Shown piece by piece: positions 1 through 12,639 of a DNA stretch of 64,000 nt. The stretch lies in assembly GCA_021234535.1 (NCBI GenBank), contig CM037838.1, positions 14,816,195 to 14,880,194 on the forward strand. Direction: 5' to 3'. Made by a program: the position numbers and the translations under genes. Position 1 is the stretch's first letter. The number at the start of each line of letters is the position of its first letter. The stretch is from Stichopus chloronotus. Lineage: Eukaryota; Echinodermata; Holothuroidea; Aspidochirotida; Stichopodidae. Below the pieces are notes generated by a model. It made no database searches and was not told the origin of the DNA. It saw only the letters and a list, made by a program, of their open reading frames with translations.

Positions 1-3000
1 AATGGAATTGGCAAAAGACAGTAAAATAAACAGAAACAAAAACAGCAATCATCTTTGAAAATTAATGGTTTTTAATATAGGCACCCACATTAATGAATAT
101 GAAACAGCATATAATTCTCACTGGTGTATCAAAACGTGGTCAGTCATCGCTTCTTGGTTGGTATCTGGAATTGAAATTGATTGGAATTGATTCGTGAAAG
201 ACACTCCTTATAAACAACCTACAAACTGATCGCATCATTGTAGCCTCACGTCAGTTGTTTTGACAAACTGAACATTCACAATACTAGTATCCTTACCAAA
301 GCGATGGCTTGTGTTCAATGAGGCGCGTGGTTAATTTGAAAGAAAACTGTCAAGCGCAACATTATCGTATTTTACACCTTTTGTGCATGGTTATGTTAGA
401 ATTTGAAATCGTCTGGCAGAATTTACCACCTGCAAACCTATTTACTTTCCCACATTATTCGAATGGTGCAATTAAATTAAGACTATTACTAAACTTTTGG
501 ACGTGTCATTCCAATGTTTCTACTTTCTTGCCTATTCACGCTATCATTTTAATTACAAATAATAGAAATTTTCTTACAGACTCAAAGTGATATCCGCCAT
601 GCCGTCACTTCAACCTTTTGTTGAGACATCGACGTATTGATTGTACAGGCGACAATTGATCAAGGAGATAAAATGAGGTCTACAAGGTTTTACCACGTGA
701 CCTGGCTATGACGCTTGGCCCAGCTACGATCCATTATCATATGGATTTAGTCATAGTCCTAAGTTTCAAGCGTTACTTCCTCGTATTGAGCGTATCACTG
801 ACAGAATGTTATATAGCAGGGTCGTTAGACATGAACTAGGTGTCGCATACAGAACCCATACGTAAGCACGTTGTGTACTTCCTGATTCGCAAATACGTTT
901 GTGGATGGTTGGAGCAGGGAGGTGTTGAGAGGGCGTAGGATATTGGGATTGTGACGTCAGGGGTTTTACTGCCCCTCACTCCTTAATTGTCCATGAGCTC
1001 TGGAGGGTGATCTTCTTACCGCATCATTCAGGTGGTCCAAGAAAAGAACCAACAAGCTCTTTTTTTGAAACGGCTTAGTTGTTCCAAGCAGAGTTACCAT
1101 AACAGAATGACGAACAAATTTCATCAAAGAGTAAACGAGAAATGTTGTATAACACAATTTATTTTTAAACCTGCCACCAAAAAATAAATAACTAATCATT
1201 TTATTCCAATTGGTATTGCATGATTAGCATTTATTTAGAAAATGCGCTTATTATAAAGAGGAAAAGATATGTAAGAAAATAGATGAAGATATCTTAGTGG
1301 ACAAGACTCCTGCCGAGGACGAAGCCATGGTCCTCAGGACCTGTTGTTAACAGTTGACTTGAACACAAAAGAACTATAGTAGGCAAAATATGAGACGATC
1401 TGTAGTCTTCAACTATTAACATTTAAAGATTGACTACATCACAAACCCGACTAACACGGATATTTAAAATTCGCCCACCTACATCCACATACCTACTGCA
1501 CTCATTCCACCTTGTCCTTTGACTAGCGTTTCCCACTCCTTTGTACACTCATCTCCTCTGTGTACAGACCTCTGTGTACAGTATCAATTTAAAAAAAAAA
1601 AAATACTGGTTAATGCCCTTTTCTTTTTCTCCCTTACCAGATGAATACTTTGATACTGCAATTGTTTCATTGTATCTTCAAGACCTGGAGCCTCACTGAC
1701 CTAAGAATTCTATGCACATGCTGAGCAAGTTGTTTGTTTGATTGCATCAAACTTCTTAAATTCCCTTTTCAATAGAGGTGTAACAGTAGAACGATGGAAA
1801 TAATATAATTATCATCCTGTAGCGATGGCAGATTTGAGGAAGGCTCCAAATTTCATGATTTAAGAAAAGAAAAACAAAAAACTGAATAAAAAAATAAACC
1901 CTCTGAGGCCCATAGCAAAGGGGGGAGACCAATGTTGAGTTTTATTGGCATGGGGGAGGGGTGTTAGGGAGGTGCGTCCCCTTAGACACTTCCTACTGTT
2001 TTCTTCCTGTCTTTGTACTCCAAAAAGGAGTACCGTTCACTGAAGATTTTTTTTTTTATGTTTTTCTTTTTTTGGGAAGGGAGGGTCCAGGTGTTAGGAC
2101 ATTCAGCCTGTGATGGTAGGCCTATGTGAACAACATCTATAATGAGTTTAAGTTTGTTGCTCATAATTGTCAGGTAAAATGTTCCACTTGTGATAAAATC
2201 GAACCCCCGACAGAAAAGGTGCATACGGGTATACACATACATATATGTGAACTTTAGACGTAACTTCCTGATAAACTGTTAGGTCAGCCACACCAACAAG
2301 CCACCCCACGAATGGAGATTATTCAGAAAATATGCATTCTGTACAAAATAAAAAAAAAATAAAGAAGTTAATTAACTGTTAAGGAGTAATTTCAAATTGA
2401 TACAACATGCGCTACCATTTGTGGGATCCTTGCAAACATGTTACCAGATATAGATGATTTCCACTTTTGTAAAATTTGGTCCAATTTCCTGGAAGTACAT
2501 AACATCCTCAAAAGTTGACTTCCTTGATTGTAATTTCATTTAGGCATATTAATCACAACCTTAAAAAAACCTTTAATAACCTTAAATCAATGGATGCTGA
2601 AAAGATGCACGGAGTAGTACACTTTTATCACTTATTTTCACCCATATTCTTTGCAAGGCTGCAATTCTAACAAGCAAACTGCATTTCTTATGCCCATGAT
2701 GACATTTTCCTTATTGCTGAAGAAATACTCTTTAATCTTAGAAACATTTAATAGAGTGGAGGCAGCGGCGTATTGTGTGGATTCATCTAGTTGTGCACCA
2801 CCTTTTCGCCATTCAGTGATCATTTAAAATGTACCTGGTACATGAAACTTCTTGCGTCAGTATCTTAAAGGCTCCGTGTCTTCAGACTTTGACGAGATAA
2901 GCGTTGATTGATAATCACATGAGATGAACAAAAGTGAAATTGTTGTCTGTTAATTAGAATTAATGGATCATATAGGTGATCACATGAGGAGATTTAACCA

Positions 3001-4990
3001 ATTCAGATACTGGATTGACTTACCAGATTGACTTACATCGCTGCGTCCTGCTTGCACCGTGAGGATTGCTGTACAGGTAATAACTTGAATTTCCAAAGTG
3101 CATAATGGTTGAAATCTTAAGAGACGCATGTTATAGTGTCTTAGATCAAAGACAACTTAACATCAAATATCTCAAAAGCTTAAAAGTTAAAATTTTAGGT
3201 TACCCTTTATGCCCATATAAATGCCTAAGTGGATTATCTTCTTCCCGAAAAGCATATACTGGTTTTCTGCCCCTTTGAAGCTAAGTGATACCTTTTCGGA
3301 GTCTCTGCACCTTTAAAAATATCTACGCCCATATTCTCTGAGTTTGTCGTGTAAAAAAAGGAACATCAACAGAAACTTCAAGAGGAAGATCAAACAAACA
3401 TCAAGAGAAGAGCCAACATCCTCCTCGGCAAAATGTCCGTCTGTCCGGACATGACGCCCAGTCTGTGAGGTTATCATGCATAAGAAAAACAAGTGGATCT
3501 CTAGAACATGACTGACATTAACTTTGGAAAACAATTAACTCAGGAAAACAATACCCGCTGCTTCCTTCCGTTAAAATAAGAATCAAACCTACACTTCAAA
3601 TGCATGTAATGATTCCAAAAAAAAAAAAAAAAACGCTCACATCTTATTGAATAAATTATGTGAAATACATGAGTGAAGTTACCATTTGGCCTTTTCGTGA
3701 AACGAACACCTGTTTTGTCACACCCGTACACTTCTCCGATTACTCGAGCTGACATCAAAGTGAATACATTATCATATGCAGTCACATGTAACCAATGAAA
3801 TCATTTGACACGGGTTACTGGCTTGTTGTCTGCGACTGTACTTGCAACGATCAGTACACGACAGCAAATCCACTGAACTGCAACTGAAAACAGGCATCAA
3901 TTTGCTCAAAACGGATTCAACATGGAACTTTCAAATTTCATAGTTCAGTGAATACACAGGCCTATAAGAACATACGCCTCCCCATCAGCATTCTCTCCAA
4001 AGCATCAATTGTACTCACTGAGAATGTTTTCATCTGATATTTGTAGGAAATCACTCAGGCCATATCGACAGTTTTTATCAAAATGTCCACACTTTTGGAG
4101 GTGCTTTAAAACTCTGCACATAAACATTAATCATGGTGTCCGAAACGATTGATTGCCTGTGCGGTGCAAAATATGATGTGCGCACAACAACCTCCACGAC
4201 TGGCAGTGCACACTGAAAGTACTCTACCACCAGTCAATAATAAGGGATTGTCATAAATATTTTTCCCAAAAATTCATAATCCATTAATGCTTCTGAAATT
4301 AAAAAAAATAAAAAATGAATGGTCTGTGAACATGTTGGCAAGTTTAGCACAGAATTATCAATGTATAGTCGGAGATACCTCTGACTCGTGGAAAAACATA
4401 TTTTGACTAAGTTTGTCTTTGCTTAGGTCACCAAAATCCCACCAGCTATGCCTTCTAAGAGAACACAAAATGATGAAAACTTGGTAAAAATGAACAAAAG
4501 TGAAATGAAAAAGGGTAAAACTGTAATTTATTCAGATATTATTTGTTGTTATTTTAATAGCAAACTCTAATGTCTTTCATCATCGGTTCCGTTCAAGCTT
4601 CAAATCAAACACTTTAAAATAGAATGATCTTGCTGATTTTTGGCCTTCGATTTGTGCAATGGGGTTCGGCAATCTCGACCGACAATGGCCGTGGAGTATT
4701 CTTATTTCAACTTTCACATGATTGGTCCACATCAAGAATGAGTGAATCCAGAATCGAAGAAATGAAAAAAAAAAAAAAACATATCGATTTGAAAAATTTA
4801 CCTTTACCCGACCACAATCATGTGATCAAAGCTGCTGAAAATAGCTGATAACTGTTAATTTGTACTGACCATGAAGTCTAAATCCTAGGAAGCCCTTATA
4901 CAATGTAGAAGAATATATGTCTCTGTTGACTTATGGCACATGCATTGTCTCTGTACAGAATACTCTAAAAATGTTTCAAAAATACCACCT
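1..4990. other. Intergenic stretch, no gene seen
   Basis: AT-rich DNA with poly-A/T runs (near 1592, 2046, 3617 and 4767). The short open frames have no protein-like features, splice context or family resemblance. Confidence 0.6.
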
Positions 4991-4992
4991 GC

Positions 4993-5029
4993 CAAATAAA
5001 CAAACAAACAAACAAACAAACAAACAAAA
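4993..5029 (+). repeat. (AAAC)n microsatellite
   Basis: Uninterrupted AAACAAAC repeats after a CCTGCCAAATAAA lead. Confidence 0.95.
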
Positions 5030-5600
5030 AATGCTTAATACTGGTTGTGTGCACCAGAAATTGAACATTGCACAATAGTGAGTTGGTCTAGGACAGTGGC
5101 ATATAGGCAAATAGTCCCAACTATGACTTTTCCACAAAATTTTACACTCAGTTTTCCGGTTCTTCGATAGTAACTACTTTTTACTAGTCCAAACAAGGCA
5201 GTGAAAAACACTGCTCGCCTAACATGTGATACCAAAACAATAACAGGATAAATGAAAATAGGCTGGTGACTCTAAGCAATATCTTTAAACGTCATCATTC
5301 TTTTCACTTCTGAGGCACACCAGCTGGAAAGAAGGTCCTTATACACTCAAGCATTGTGAAGTGAATATAAACTCAGGAAAATGTCACCAAGCTGTCAGGA
5401 GAGTGACAGTTCATTTAAGACTGCTGACAACAAACCCCTGCCGAATTGGGAAATTTTGACACAAACTGTGGCCAGGATCAATTACCACTGGGGCACTGGT
5501 TTCTAGGGACTACTGTTAGGATTGTGGTTAGGGCTGGACAAAACCTCTAAGGGACTTCTCTGCCTAATGTAGCGATGTAAGGCAACATCCATAAAGACAG

Positions 5601-5825
5601 AATTGGATAACATACCTTTTACACTCTGGCTGTTAAAATTAAAATAATACTGCAATGTCAAACAATTTCAATCTCAATTTGCTGTAATTATGATTTATGC
5701 TCCTATGTGTATGAATTGAATAACATACATTTTATACTCTGGCTATTAAAATTAAAATAATACTGCAATGTTGAGCAATTTCAATCTCTCTTTGCTGAGA
5801 TGATGATTCATGCTCCTATTTGTGG
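5601..5825 (+). repeat. Two-copy tandem duplication, 113-bp unit
   Basis: The block beginning AATTGGATAACATACCTTTT at 5601 recurs at 5714 as AATTGAATAACATACATTTT. Nearly the whole unit is shared, including TTAAAATTAAAATAATACTG. Confidence 0.85.
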
Positions 5826-6589
5826 TAAAAGTTCATAACTTTCAACAGAAGATGTCTTATTCTCATTGCAATCACTAAACCAGATACTTCACACACGACA
5901 CTGATGGAATTTTCACTTCGCAAACTACCAATTCAGATTCTGCTGAACTTGCGGGCAGGTCGGTCACACACCGTGGGGCATTCAATGTTGTGTGACTGTG
6001 GTGTAATAAATAACATCCTATACAGTATTTACTGGCATGATGGCTATTGCAATACCTTTGTGTGTTTGCATGCCAACACTGAATGAAGTAGAAAAATCAC
6101 AAAAAAGTGATTGGTGCAAAGTTTGCTCTGATTGCAATAACAGGTTCCTCTGTTCAGTTTAATGAATTGGTGGAATGTGGTAATTGATATTCAGAATGCA
6201 CTAAGTCAGTATTCAATGTGGACTTAAATACAGCAGCTCGGGGTACTAGAGAGTGGCATTGATTGCTCAGAGTTATACCGCATGCTGCACCCATAGTGTC
6301 CATGATGGTATGTTTACAACTCCTGCTATGGAAAGTATGATTATGCACTAATACTTTTGAATGTCACATACTGCCTCAGGATCAACTGTAAGCAGACAGA
6401 GTTAAATCCAATTCATTCTTTCTCTGGCAAGTCAAGTCAACTACACTCGATTTAGCAACTCGAGTTACCAATTAGTCATGACTCGAGTCACTGTGTTATT
6501 TCAATGAAGGAAAATCGGATAGGAATTTTTCAAGACAGGCAAGTTTGCAAACTGTGACTCCAGTCATGACTTGATTACATCTCTGGTGG

Positions 6590-6960
6590 CAGACGGTACT
6601 TATGGCAGTGTGATGGCACACGCTTAACTTGACAATATGATGGCACCAACTGCTCAAGTTCAATGGTATGCAGACGTATGGAAGAATGAAGACAGATGAC
6701 CTCACATATGTAACCCGACATTGTAATGACATATATACTGGCTGAGATGAATTAATGGAATGCAGACACAATCTGAGTATGTTAGTATGAGGGCAGATGA
6801 TGAGACAGTATGATGGCACATACTAATCATTAAAGAGTGCAGACATACACTGCTGATGATAGTACATGGACATACAACTATATGATAGTGGATGCACACA
6901 TGCATAATCAGGCTAAGAGGAGTTATGTGGAATCACACAGCAGTATGAATGTACAGAGTC
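6590..6960 (+). repeat. Highly degenerate repeat region (TATGATGGCAC / TGCAGACA motifs)
   Basis: Recurring words such as TATGATGGCACA, AATGCAGACA and GATGATGAGACAG at irregular spacing suggest an old, decayed tandem array. No exact period can be set by eye. Confidence 0.4.
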
Positions 6961-8254
6961 TGCCCAGGAGAGCTGCATGTATGTGATAATAGCACCATGC
7001 ATGTTGATCAACAGGTTGCATACCCCCAAGCTGTAACTGCAACCGTGATCTTGACTAAACCGTAACGACTTGGAAACCCTTCACTTGAAACTTGGGTAAT
7101 TATGTCACAACTGAAGTTGTTCTTCAAAGACATCCTTATCAAGATGACTGTACATGTCTAGAGATGGTAAGAGATCTGTTCATGTGTGCATCGAACCAAC
7201 CAAAGTGCTCTTGCAATAACCAGCAAACCTCCCTGCCTTGCATCATCGCCGGTCGATGGCACTCATTCACACAGCTGCTCTGTGGGAGAATTACTTAATC
7301 CTGCCATCAGTCACTCGCACTGACGAACAATCCAATAAAACAAGACGAGAGCCACTGTCGTCCCGACGTCGCCTCACGGCGGCCTGGTACATCGAGCACT
7401 TTGATCGATTAGGGCAGGTTGATGTTCTGCTTTCGTCTTTGATTACGAACAACGTTTTGCACTTTTCTGCATGAAAACAATGAAAGAGTCCCACAAAAAA
7501 CCGATACAAAGTGACGGTGGTCATGTGATCTTTGTTAATGGTTTAAGTTTCTATCAGGTGTGTCTGTGGGACAGAATTGCACAGCACAAACCAGAACGGG
7601 GTAATACTGTAACTGAAAGGAAATAAAAACACTTCTCCTGAGCACACCTGTTAATGGACATATTACAACCATCCACGAAAGGTTAATGATGGGATTGACT
7701 TAGTCACACAAAATTGACCATTTCTCCACCACCAGCATTTATGTTCCTACATCGGGGAAGCGAGGTACTCAAAGTAGCAAAAAGTGACAATAAATGGAAC
7801 AGGACCTACAGATTGTTTTGAAGTGATTTAACATTTCCTCTACAAACTAAGCTCAAAGTTGGACACAAAATTTCCACAATTGGAAGGATTTGTGAAAGTA
7901 AACCGTATAAAAAATACCTCAAGCATTGTTGCATCGTGGGTATCACCATACAGGTTTGTTGTTGGCAAGGGTGGTGAAGGTATATATATAGGAGGACACT
8001 CTAACAGTGTGATGATAATTAATAGATCAGAGTGGCAAATGTTGACCCTTTCAGTGAATTTGGATGGCAAAATCCTGCAGTTTAATGGCAAGTGTGTGAA
8101 TACATGTCTTACTCCCTAGAATAACTTTTCAACATGCGTAACAAAACACACTGAGTTGAAATAATATCTACTATCCACCATTCTGGCCACCATTTCCTGA
8201 AGACCCAAATGAAATGATTAAAACTGGCTACCTTGTGAACAGCACACTTGAACT

Positions 8255-8800
8255 TTGCACAGGTACCATGATGGTATGGCATGGCTCAAGCTCCAAGGTG
8301 GGACATGATGGGACCGGCACCATGATGGTACAACATGGTGCAAGCTGAGGCAGGTACCCTGATGGTGTCACATAGCTCATGGTCCTAGCTGGGACAGGCA
8401 TAGTGATGGTATGCCATGACTCCTTGGACAATTACCCAATGACATGGTATGCCTCCTGTTATTAGCTGGGACAGGTACTATGTTTATGATGGTATGGCAT
8501 GCCTTATGATCCTCACTGGGACATGTACCATGATGATATGGTATGTGTTGTGGTCCTGGTTGGGACAGGTAAAGTGATGGTATGGCAAACACCATGGACC
8601 TAGGTGAGGCAATTACCATGATGGTACCATACGGCATGGCTCGTGGTCCAAACTGGGACAGGTGTTGCAAAGGAACAGCATGCTTTGTGGTCCTACAAGT
8701 GGCAGGTATTACCACAATGGCATGGCTTGTAATCCTAGCTGAGGCAACTGCCATGATACTCAAAGGATGCCTTACGATCCTAGCTGGACATGTCCTATTG
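8255..8800 (+). repeat. Degenerate minisatellite, ~44-bp unit, downstream of DIPK1 stop
   Basis: About ten or more diverged copies of a unit like CTGGGACAGGTACCATGATG followed by GTATGGCATGGCTCATGGTCCTAG. Clear neighbouring units are 44, 44 and 50 bp. The array begins about 160 bp beyond the DIPK1 stop codon, so it may be transcribed in the 3' UTR. The long minus-strand open frame here comes from the repeat. Confidence 0.8.
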
Positions 8801-8963
8801 TGCAGGTAGGGAAATGACAAATATTTTCAGTTATTGACCTTTTGAGGTGTAAAAATCAATTCAGTTCTAGGTGATGATAATATAGTTTTGAAGTTTCCTT
8901 CTTTGGTTGGTTACTTTATATTTAAATTCCTGAGTATTCATAGCTCTCTCCCTCTACTCCTTG

Positions 8964-9854
8964 TCAAAGCAGATGGATCTCCTCCCACAGAGAGTTCTTA
9001 AGATCACTCAATATCACAGAATGTTCTAAGTAGACATTTTTGCTGGTGGTATCCATGGCCTGACATCGACCAAACAGTTCCTTGATGTTCGGGGAGAACG
9101 TCTTCGGCGCTCCGTAAGTGAGAAACGACTGCAGGAGGCCGCACGCGTGTGGCAGGTTCACCAAGGTTTCATTGCTGACGCACCTTCCCGACAAGTTACA
9201 ATGCCTGCTACAACTGCTACCGTAGGTACAGTCTTCACTGTTTTTGCAGGGTAGGTACTTCAGGTGCTCCGAGATTTGCGTTTCAGATGCGACCCACTCA
9301 AGGTTGTAAAAGGTGGCCTCATCCTTCACGAGACCGATGTCTGAGGTGGTTAAGCTGCAGAGGAGAAGGTTGCCGAAGGACTGGTCCTGGATGTCTTCCA
9401 CAAACTCCAACAGACCTACAGCTATGCGTACTCGGTCAGGCCAAGGCGGGATGGAAGAGAAAAGTTCCCAGTGGTCATTGGCCAGTTGAAGTCCGTACGA
9501 GTCCAAGCCCTCTGTCACAAAGATGTCCCCACAGTGGCCGACCAAATTTGGGACTTTTTCGTTGTCAGCCAAAGCTACTGTCATCAGAAAGTCATTATTC
9601 TTAATAAGTGAAAGTATTGCTCTTGCTTCAGGGGGTGAGATGTGCCTGTTCCTGTCGCTGTCGGCTAATCTCAACAGCGAATCCCTTAACTCATCGAGCT
9701 GGGACTTTCCAAACTTGAGACGAAGATACAAAGATATTGCCGTCTCCAGCTCCTTGAGAGACAGTTTGGATTCCGACTCTCTGTCAAAGGGCTGTTCTCC
9801 GACCTTCAGATGCTTGATCAAGACGTTGGCGTCCCCCAGTTGGCCGGTGAAGAC
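8964..9854 (-). CDS. DIPK1: DIPK1/FAM69-family divergent kinase-like protein, last coding exon
   Basis: Encodes 296 residues plus TGA, entered through a polypyrimidine-AG acceptor just above 9854 in phase 0 (first residues VFTGQLGDAN). Family knowledge: DIPK1 (FAM69) proteins are small type II membrane proteins of the ER/secretory pathway with a divergent protein-kinase fold, an EF-hand inserted in the N-lobe and many cysteines. Seen here (residues of this exon): a possible beta-3 lysine in VLIK (K14); an EF-hand loop DSDRNRHISPPE (65-76), with D/D/N at positions 1, 3, 5 and E at 12; the family-like stretch GHCGDIFVTEG (106-116); RVRIAVGLLEFVED (141-154); a catalytic-loop equivalent GNLLLCSLTTSDIG (161-174); a DFG-region equivalent FYNLEW (182-187); and C-terminal cysteines at 203, 209, 215, 219, 225, 238 and 264. 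Three catalytic positions look substituted (see findings). Which vertebrate paralogue (1A, 1B or 1C) is closest cannot be decided by eye. No AATAAA was spotted downstream. Confidence 0.93.
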   Translation of the reverse strand, partial: VFTGQLGDANVLIKHLKVGEQPFDRESESKLSLKELETAISLYLRLKFGKSQLDELRDSLLRLADSDRNRHISPPEARAILSLIKNNDFLMTVALADNEKVPNLVGHCGDIFVTEGLDSYGLQLANDHWELFSSIPPWPDRVRIAVGLLEFVEDIQDQSFGNLLLCSLTTSDIGLVKDEATFYNLEWVASETQISEHLKYLPCKNSEDCTYGSSCSRHCNLSGRCVSNETLVNLPHACGLLQSFLTYGAPKTFSPNIKELFGRCQAMDTTSKNVYLEHSVILSDLKNSLWEEIHLL

Positions 9855-10835
9855 CTAGACAACACAAAAAAAAAAAAACAGAAAAAAAGAAAAACATGTG
9901 GCATTAATGATTCACCTTCTGAAGAACTTTACCCATAAGAAGAGATAATTTCATATGTATGGCAACTCCCTCCCATCAATTAATGCTTTACATTACTATT
10001 GTAAAATTGGTGATTATGTTTCTAATCTAGCAGTTTATCTGAAAATTCTATAAAAACCTACCACTTGAATGATCTATGGCTTCTTAAAGTTCATAGAAAG
10101 AAAGCGGTACGACAATGATCTTCACACCCGCAGCAGAGATTCTAGTTTTACAGTGGTTCCTGCTTCGAGGCGACTTCTACCAGCAACCACACATTATGAT
10201 AAGGTTGTACTGACATTGAGCTAACCAAGTACTACTAAGGATGTGACAAAAATGCAGACCAAACTAGTGTTACCATAACATCGACCAGCATATTCATTTT
10301 TTGGAAAACTACTGTGATATACACTTCTTTTTATCCCTATCAAAGATCAACAGAGATTAGGTGCTGTAGGTTAAGACTTGTGTGAAGGACTTGATACATT
10401 TTTCAACATGGTCTTTCTTCAATGAAACTGGACACCATCCAGTTGAAACTGGCTTAACAACATTGCCCTGATATTTTGACCGATATATCTGTTAATCTAC
10501 AGGAACCGAAGTTTAAAATTACATTTTCCTTCTAAAAGTAGAACGATAAACTTACAAGAATATTTTTTTTTTTTCAAGTGAAAAGAAAACGGTCACAGTG
10601 GAATTGTGGTTGATTTAGCCAATTTCTACTCATCATTTTTGCTTTTGGCTCATCTGGTGAAATTACATGAACAGAAAGGTATGTGAGATCTCCCTCACAA
10701 AACAATTATAATCTTTAAATATCTGAAGGAAAGTGCACAGCGACAACATTCGTTCTTTCGTGACGGGCCATTGAGAGCGTCTGACGATTTACAAAACGAC
10801 GGCGCTCTTGGAACGATGTGGCTTTGAAAACGTAC
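9855..10835 (-). other. DIPK1 intron between cysteine-rich and last exons
   Basis: A roughly 1-kb phase-0 intron bounded by gtacgt and a T-rich acceptor ending ctag. No repeat or open frame of note was seen inside. Confidence 0.8.
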
Positions 10836-10943
10836 CTTGTACTGCGTTTTGCATGAAAGACACCGGTTTATATACAGATTTCTTCTCTTGCAGAGTTGTG
10901 AACAGAGATTCCCAGAGATCATTTTCGTCTGGTAGAAATAACA
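10836..10943 (-). CDS. DIPK1: DIPK1 cysteine-rich luminal exon
   Basis: A 108-nt exon (36 codons) between an acceptor ending ttttcag and a donor gtacgt, phase 0 at both ends, so it joins the last exon in frame. The product begins CYFYQTKMISGNLC and contains five cysteines (positions 1, 14, 18, 28 and 31 of the exon). The spacing Y-x-T-x-x-I-x-G-x-x-C-x-x-L-C, then LY and CLS, matches the luminal cysteine-rich segment that follows the membrane anchor in remembered vertebrate DIPK1 proteins. It lies between the membrane exon and the kinase-like exon, in the order the family predicts. Introns: about 1.0 kb on the 3' side and 0.65 kb on the 5' side. Confidence 0.88.
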
Positions 10944-11598
10944 CTGAAAAAAATGAAAAATGAATCTGAGAGGACTGAAAGAAATATTTAATAGTTTGCT
11001 CAAATAGTGATGTCAGTATGGTCATATCCAAATCACCATATACCATTGACAAGTCTTAGTAATAAAAACTGTTAGGTCAGACCAACTCATTTCACATTAA
11101 TTAAGTTATGTAATTTTGCAGATGCCATGTTTCAGCACTTTTAGATGCTAGTATCATAGATTAACAGTATTGCGACATTGACCTGCTGACCTTCAGTGAC
11201 AATGTTGGTTTAATTGGCACCCTATGTACGTCACCACCTGAGCCATATCATGAATATTCATTGCCATAGTATTCCACCCTAGACCTGGCCAGATGGCCAT
11301 GTCATGAAAACTACTGCAGTGCATGAAAAGCTGTCGAAATACTGTATGAGAAACACCTCGCTCTGTCGTAGGTTCCATCGTGGGGTCTATGATAAATTAC
11401 ATCAACATATCCGTCCACAGTGACTGGTGTTTCTCAAATGTCATATGTGTACATACTATCACAAAAGGGAAAAAAATCCCACAATTTATTGTCCATATAC
11501 TGTAGCACCCACCAAAACTCTGCTTACCATCAACACGCAGAACAGGCAGTAAAATGTGAGAACACCAAAATGTCACAGAAACTAAACATGGACCTTAC
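10944..11598 (-). other. DIPK1 intron between membrane and cysteine-rich exons
   Basis: A phase-0 intron bounded by gtaagg and a T-rich acceptor ending ttttcag. No repeat or other feature was seen. Confidence 0.8.
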
Positions 11599-11721
11599 TG
11601 TGAACGACAAAGACTGCTGGAAGACGTAGACGTCGGTCGGTTCACCGTTGAAGAACATCATCAGCAGGAGGAGGATGCAGAGGCCACTCAAGATGAAGTA
11701 AGCCAGCTGCTTACCGTGTCT
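11599..11721 (-). CDS. DIPK1: DIPK1 transmembrane (signal-anchor) exon
   Basis: A 123-nt exon (41 codons) ending at a strong donor (ACA then gtaagg) in phase 0, so it joins the cysteine-rich exon in frame. It reads RHGKQLAYFILSG, then a hydrophobic run CILLLLMMFF, then NGEPTDVYVFQQ. This is a short basic segment followed by one membrane helix, as expected for a type II anchor. The acceptor lies in a pyrimidine-rich stretch ending catcagag. Either the first AG (exon from 11721, phase 0) or the second (from 11719, phase 2) could be used. The open frame also runs on upstream to an ATG at 11823, so an unspliced start adding 34 residues is possible, though the pyrimidine tract argues for splicing. 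With this exon the three known exons give 373 residues, a little short of the roughly 430 usual for the family. Confidence 0.82.
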
Positions 11722-12639
11722 CTGATGGAGAATATGGAGGAAAAATTCACAGGATAAGTTGTTCAAGTTTGCAGTAAAATACGCACCTACTGTAAGAGGT
11801 AGTGTGATGTGTACAGCATGCATACATGCGGAGATCTATTGTGTAAATCATACTACTGTACTGCCCTTGAGATGCATTTTATACTGAACGAATTACTTTG
11901 TGTAATAGAAGACATCTGTGTGCAGGGATTATGAAGAAGTTACCGGTAACTTACTTTACAGAAAAATGAAGCACTATTAAACATAATTGCTTCATGAGTC
12001 TTTATTTATACTTTCATTTCTTCCAAATCTCCAACATGGGCTATTTGTAACATTGCTGCCCCCCCTCCAGTCAAACATGATATGTGGCTGTTATCCTTCC
12101 AAAATGTTTATATACATGCAGCTGCATGTAGAGTATATAAACATATATGTCACTATGCATGCCACTGTGCATAGAAAAACAATGAACTCACAGTCCATGG
12201 GCAGTGCAGTATAGTCAATCCCCCCCCCCCCCGCTCAAAGTTACCATGGTGATCCCGGACGGCATCTCATGGTCTCACCGCAACCAAAATCAACTGACTT
12301 CATCAAAGACTTCTCAATACCAAATCTCAGCATACCAAGAATGAAAACCAGCCATGTGTCCTATCTTAATTTATTCTACCTCCATCAAAAATAAGGGAAT
12401 TCATCTAGTTAACATGGCACATCATCACAATGCATAAACCTGAAATGCATCTAAATTTCCTATCTTAAGGTACGGTGGATTACAGTACAAGAGTTTCAGG
12501 GTTTCATCTCTGGTGACACTAGATAAAATTCCCTTTCAGTGAAACCAATGGGTTAGTCAACCCTCAGTGGACCACTGTATCCCCATGCCAATTAGGAGAA
12601 TCATCACTGTTATGACTCTTGAAATACTGTACCTTGCTC

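Noticed and set aside
2195..2215. tRNA B-box-like word (GGGTTCGAT on the minus strand)
   Set aside because: No matching A box or cloverleaf at the right distance.
8377..8820. 147-codon minus-strand open frame
   Set aside because: Lies wholly in the ~44-bp minisatellite, and its repeated peptide simply mirrors the repeat.
9287..9858. Plus-strand open frames of 105 and 111 codons
   Set aside because: Shadows of the DIPK1 last exon on the opposite strand.
10695..11052. Two minus-strand open frames around the cysteine-rich exon
   Set aside because: Only 10836-10943 is exon. The rest of each frame is intron beyond consensus splice sites.
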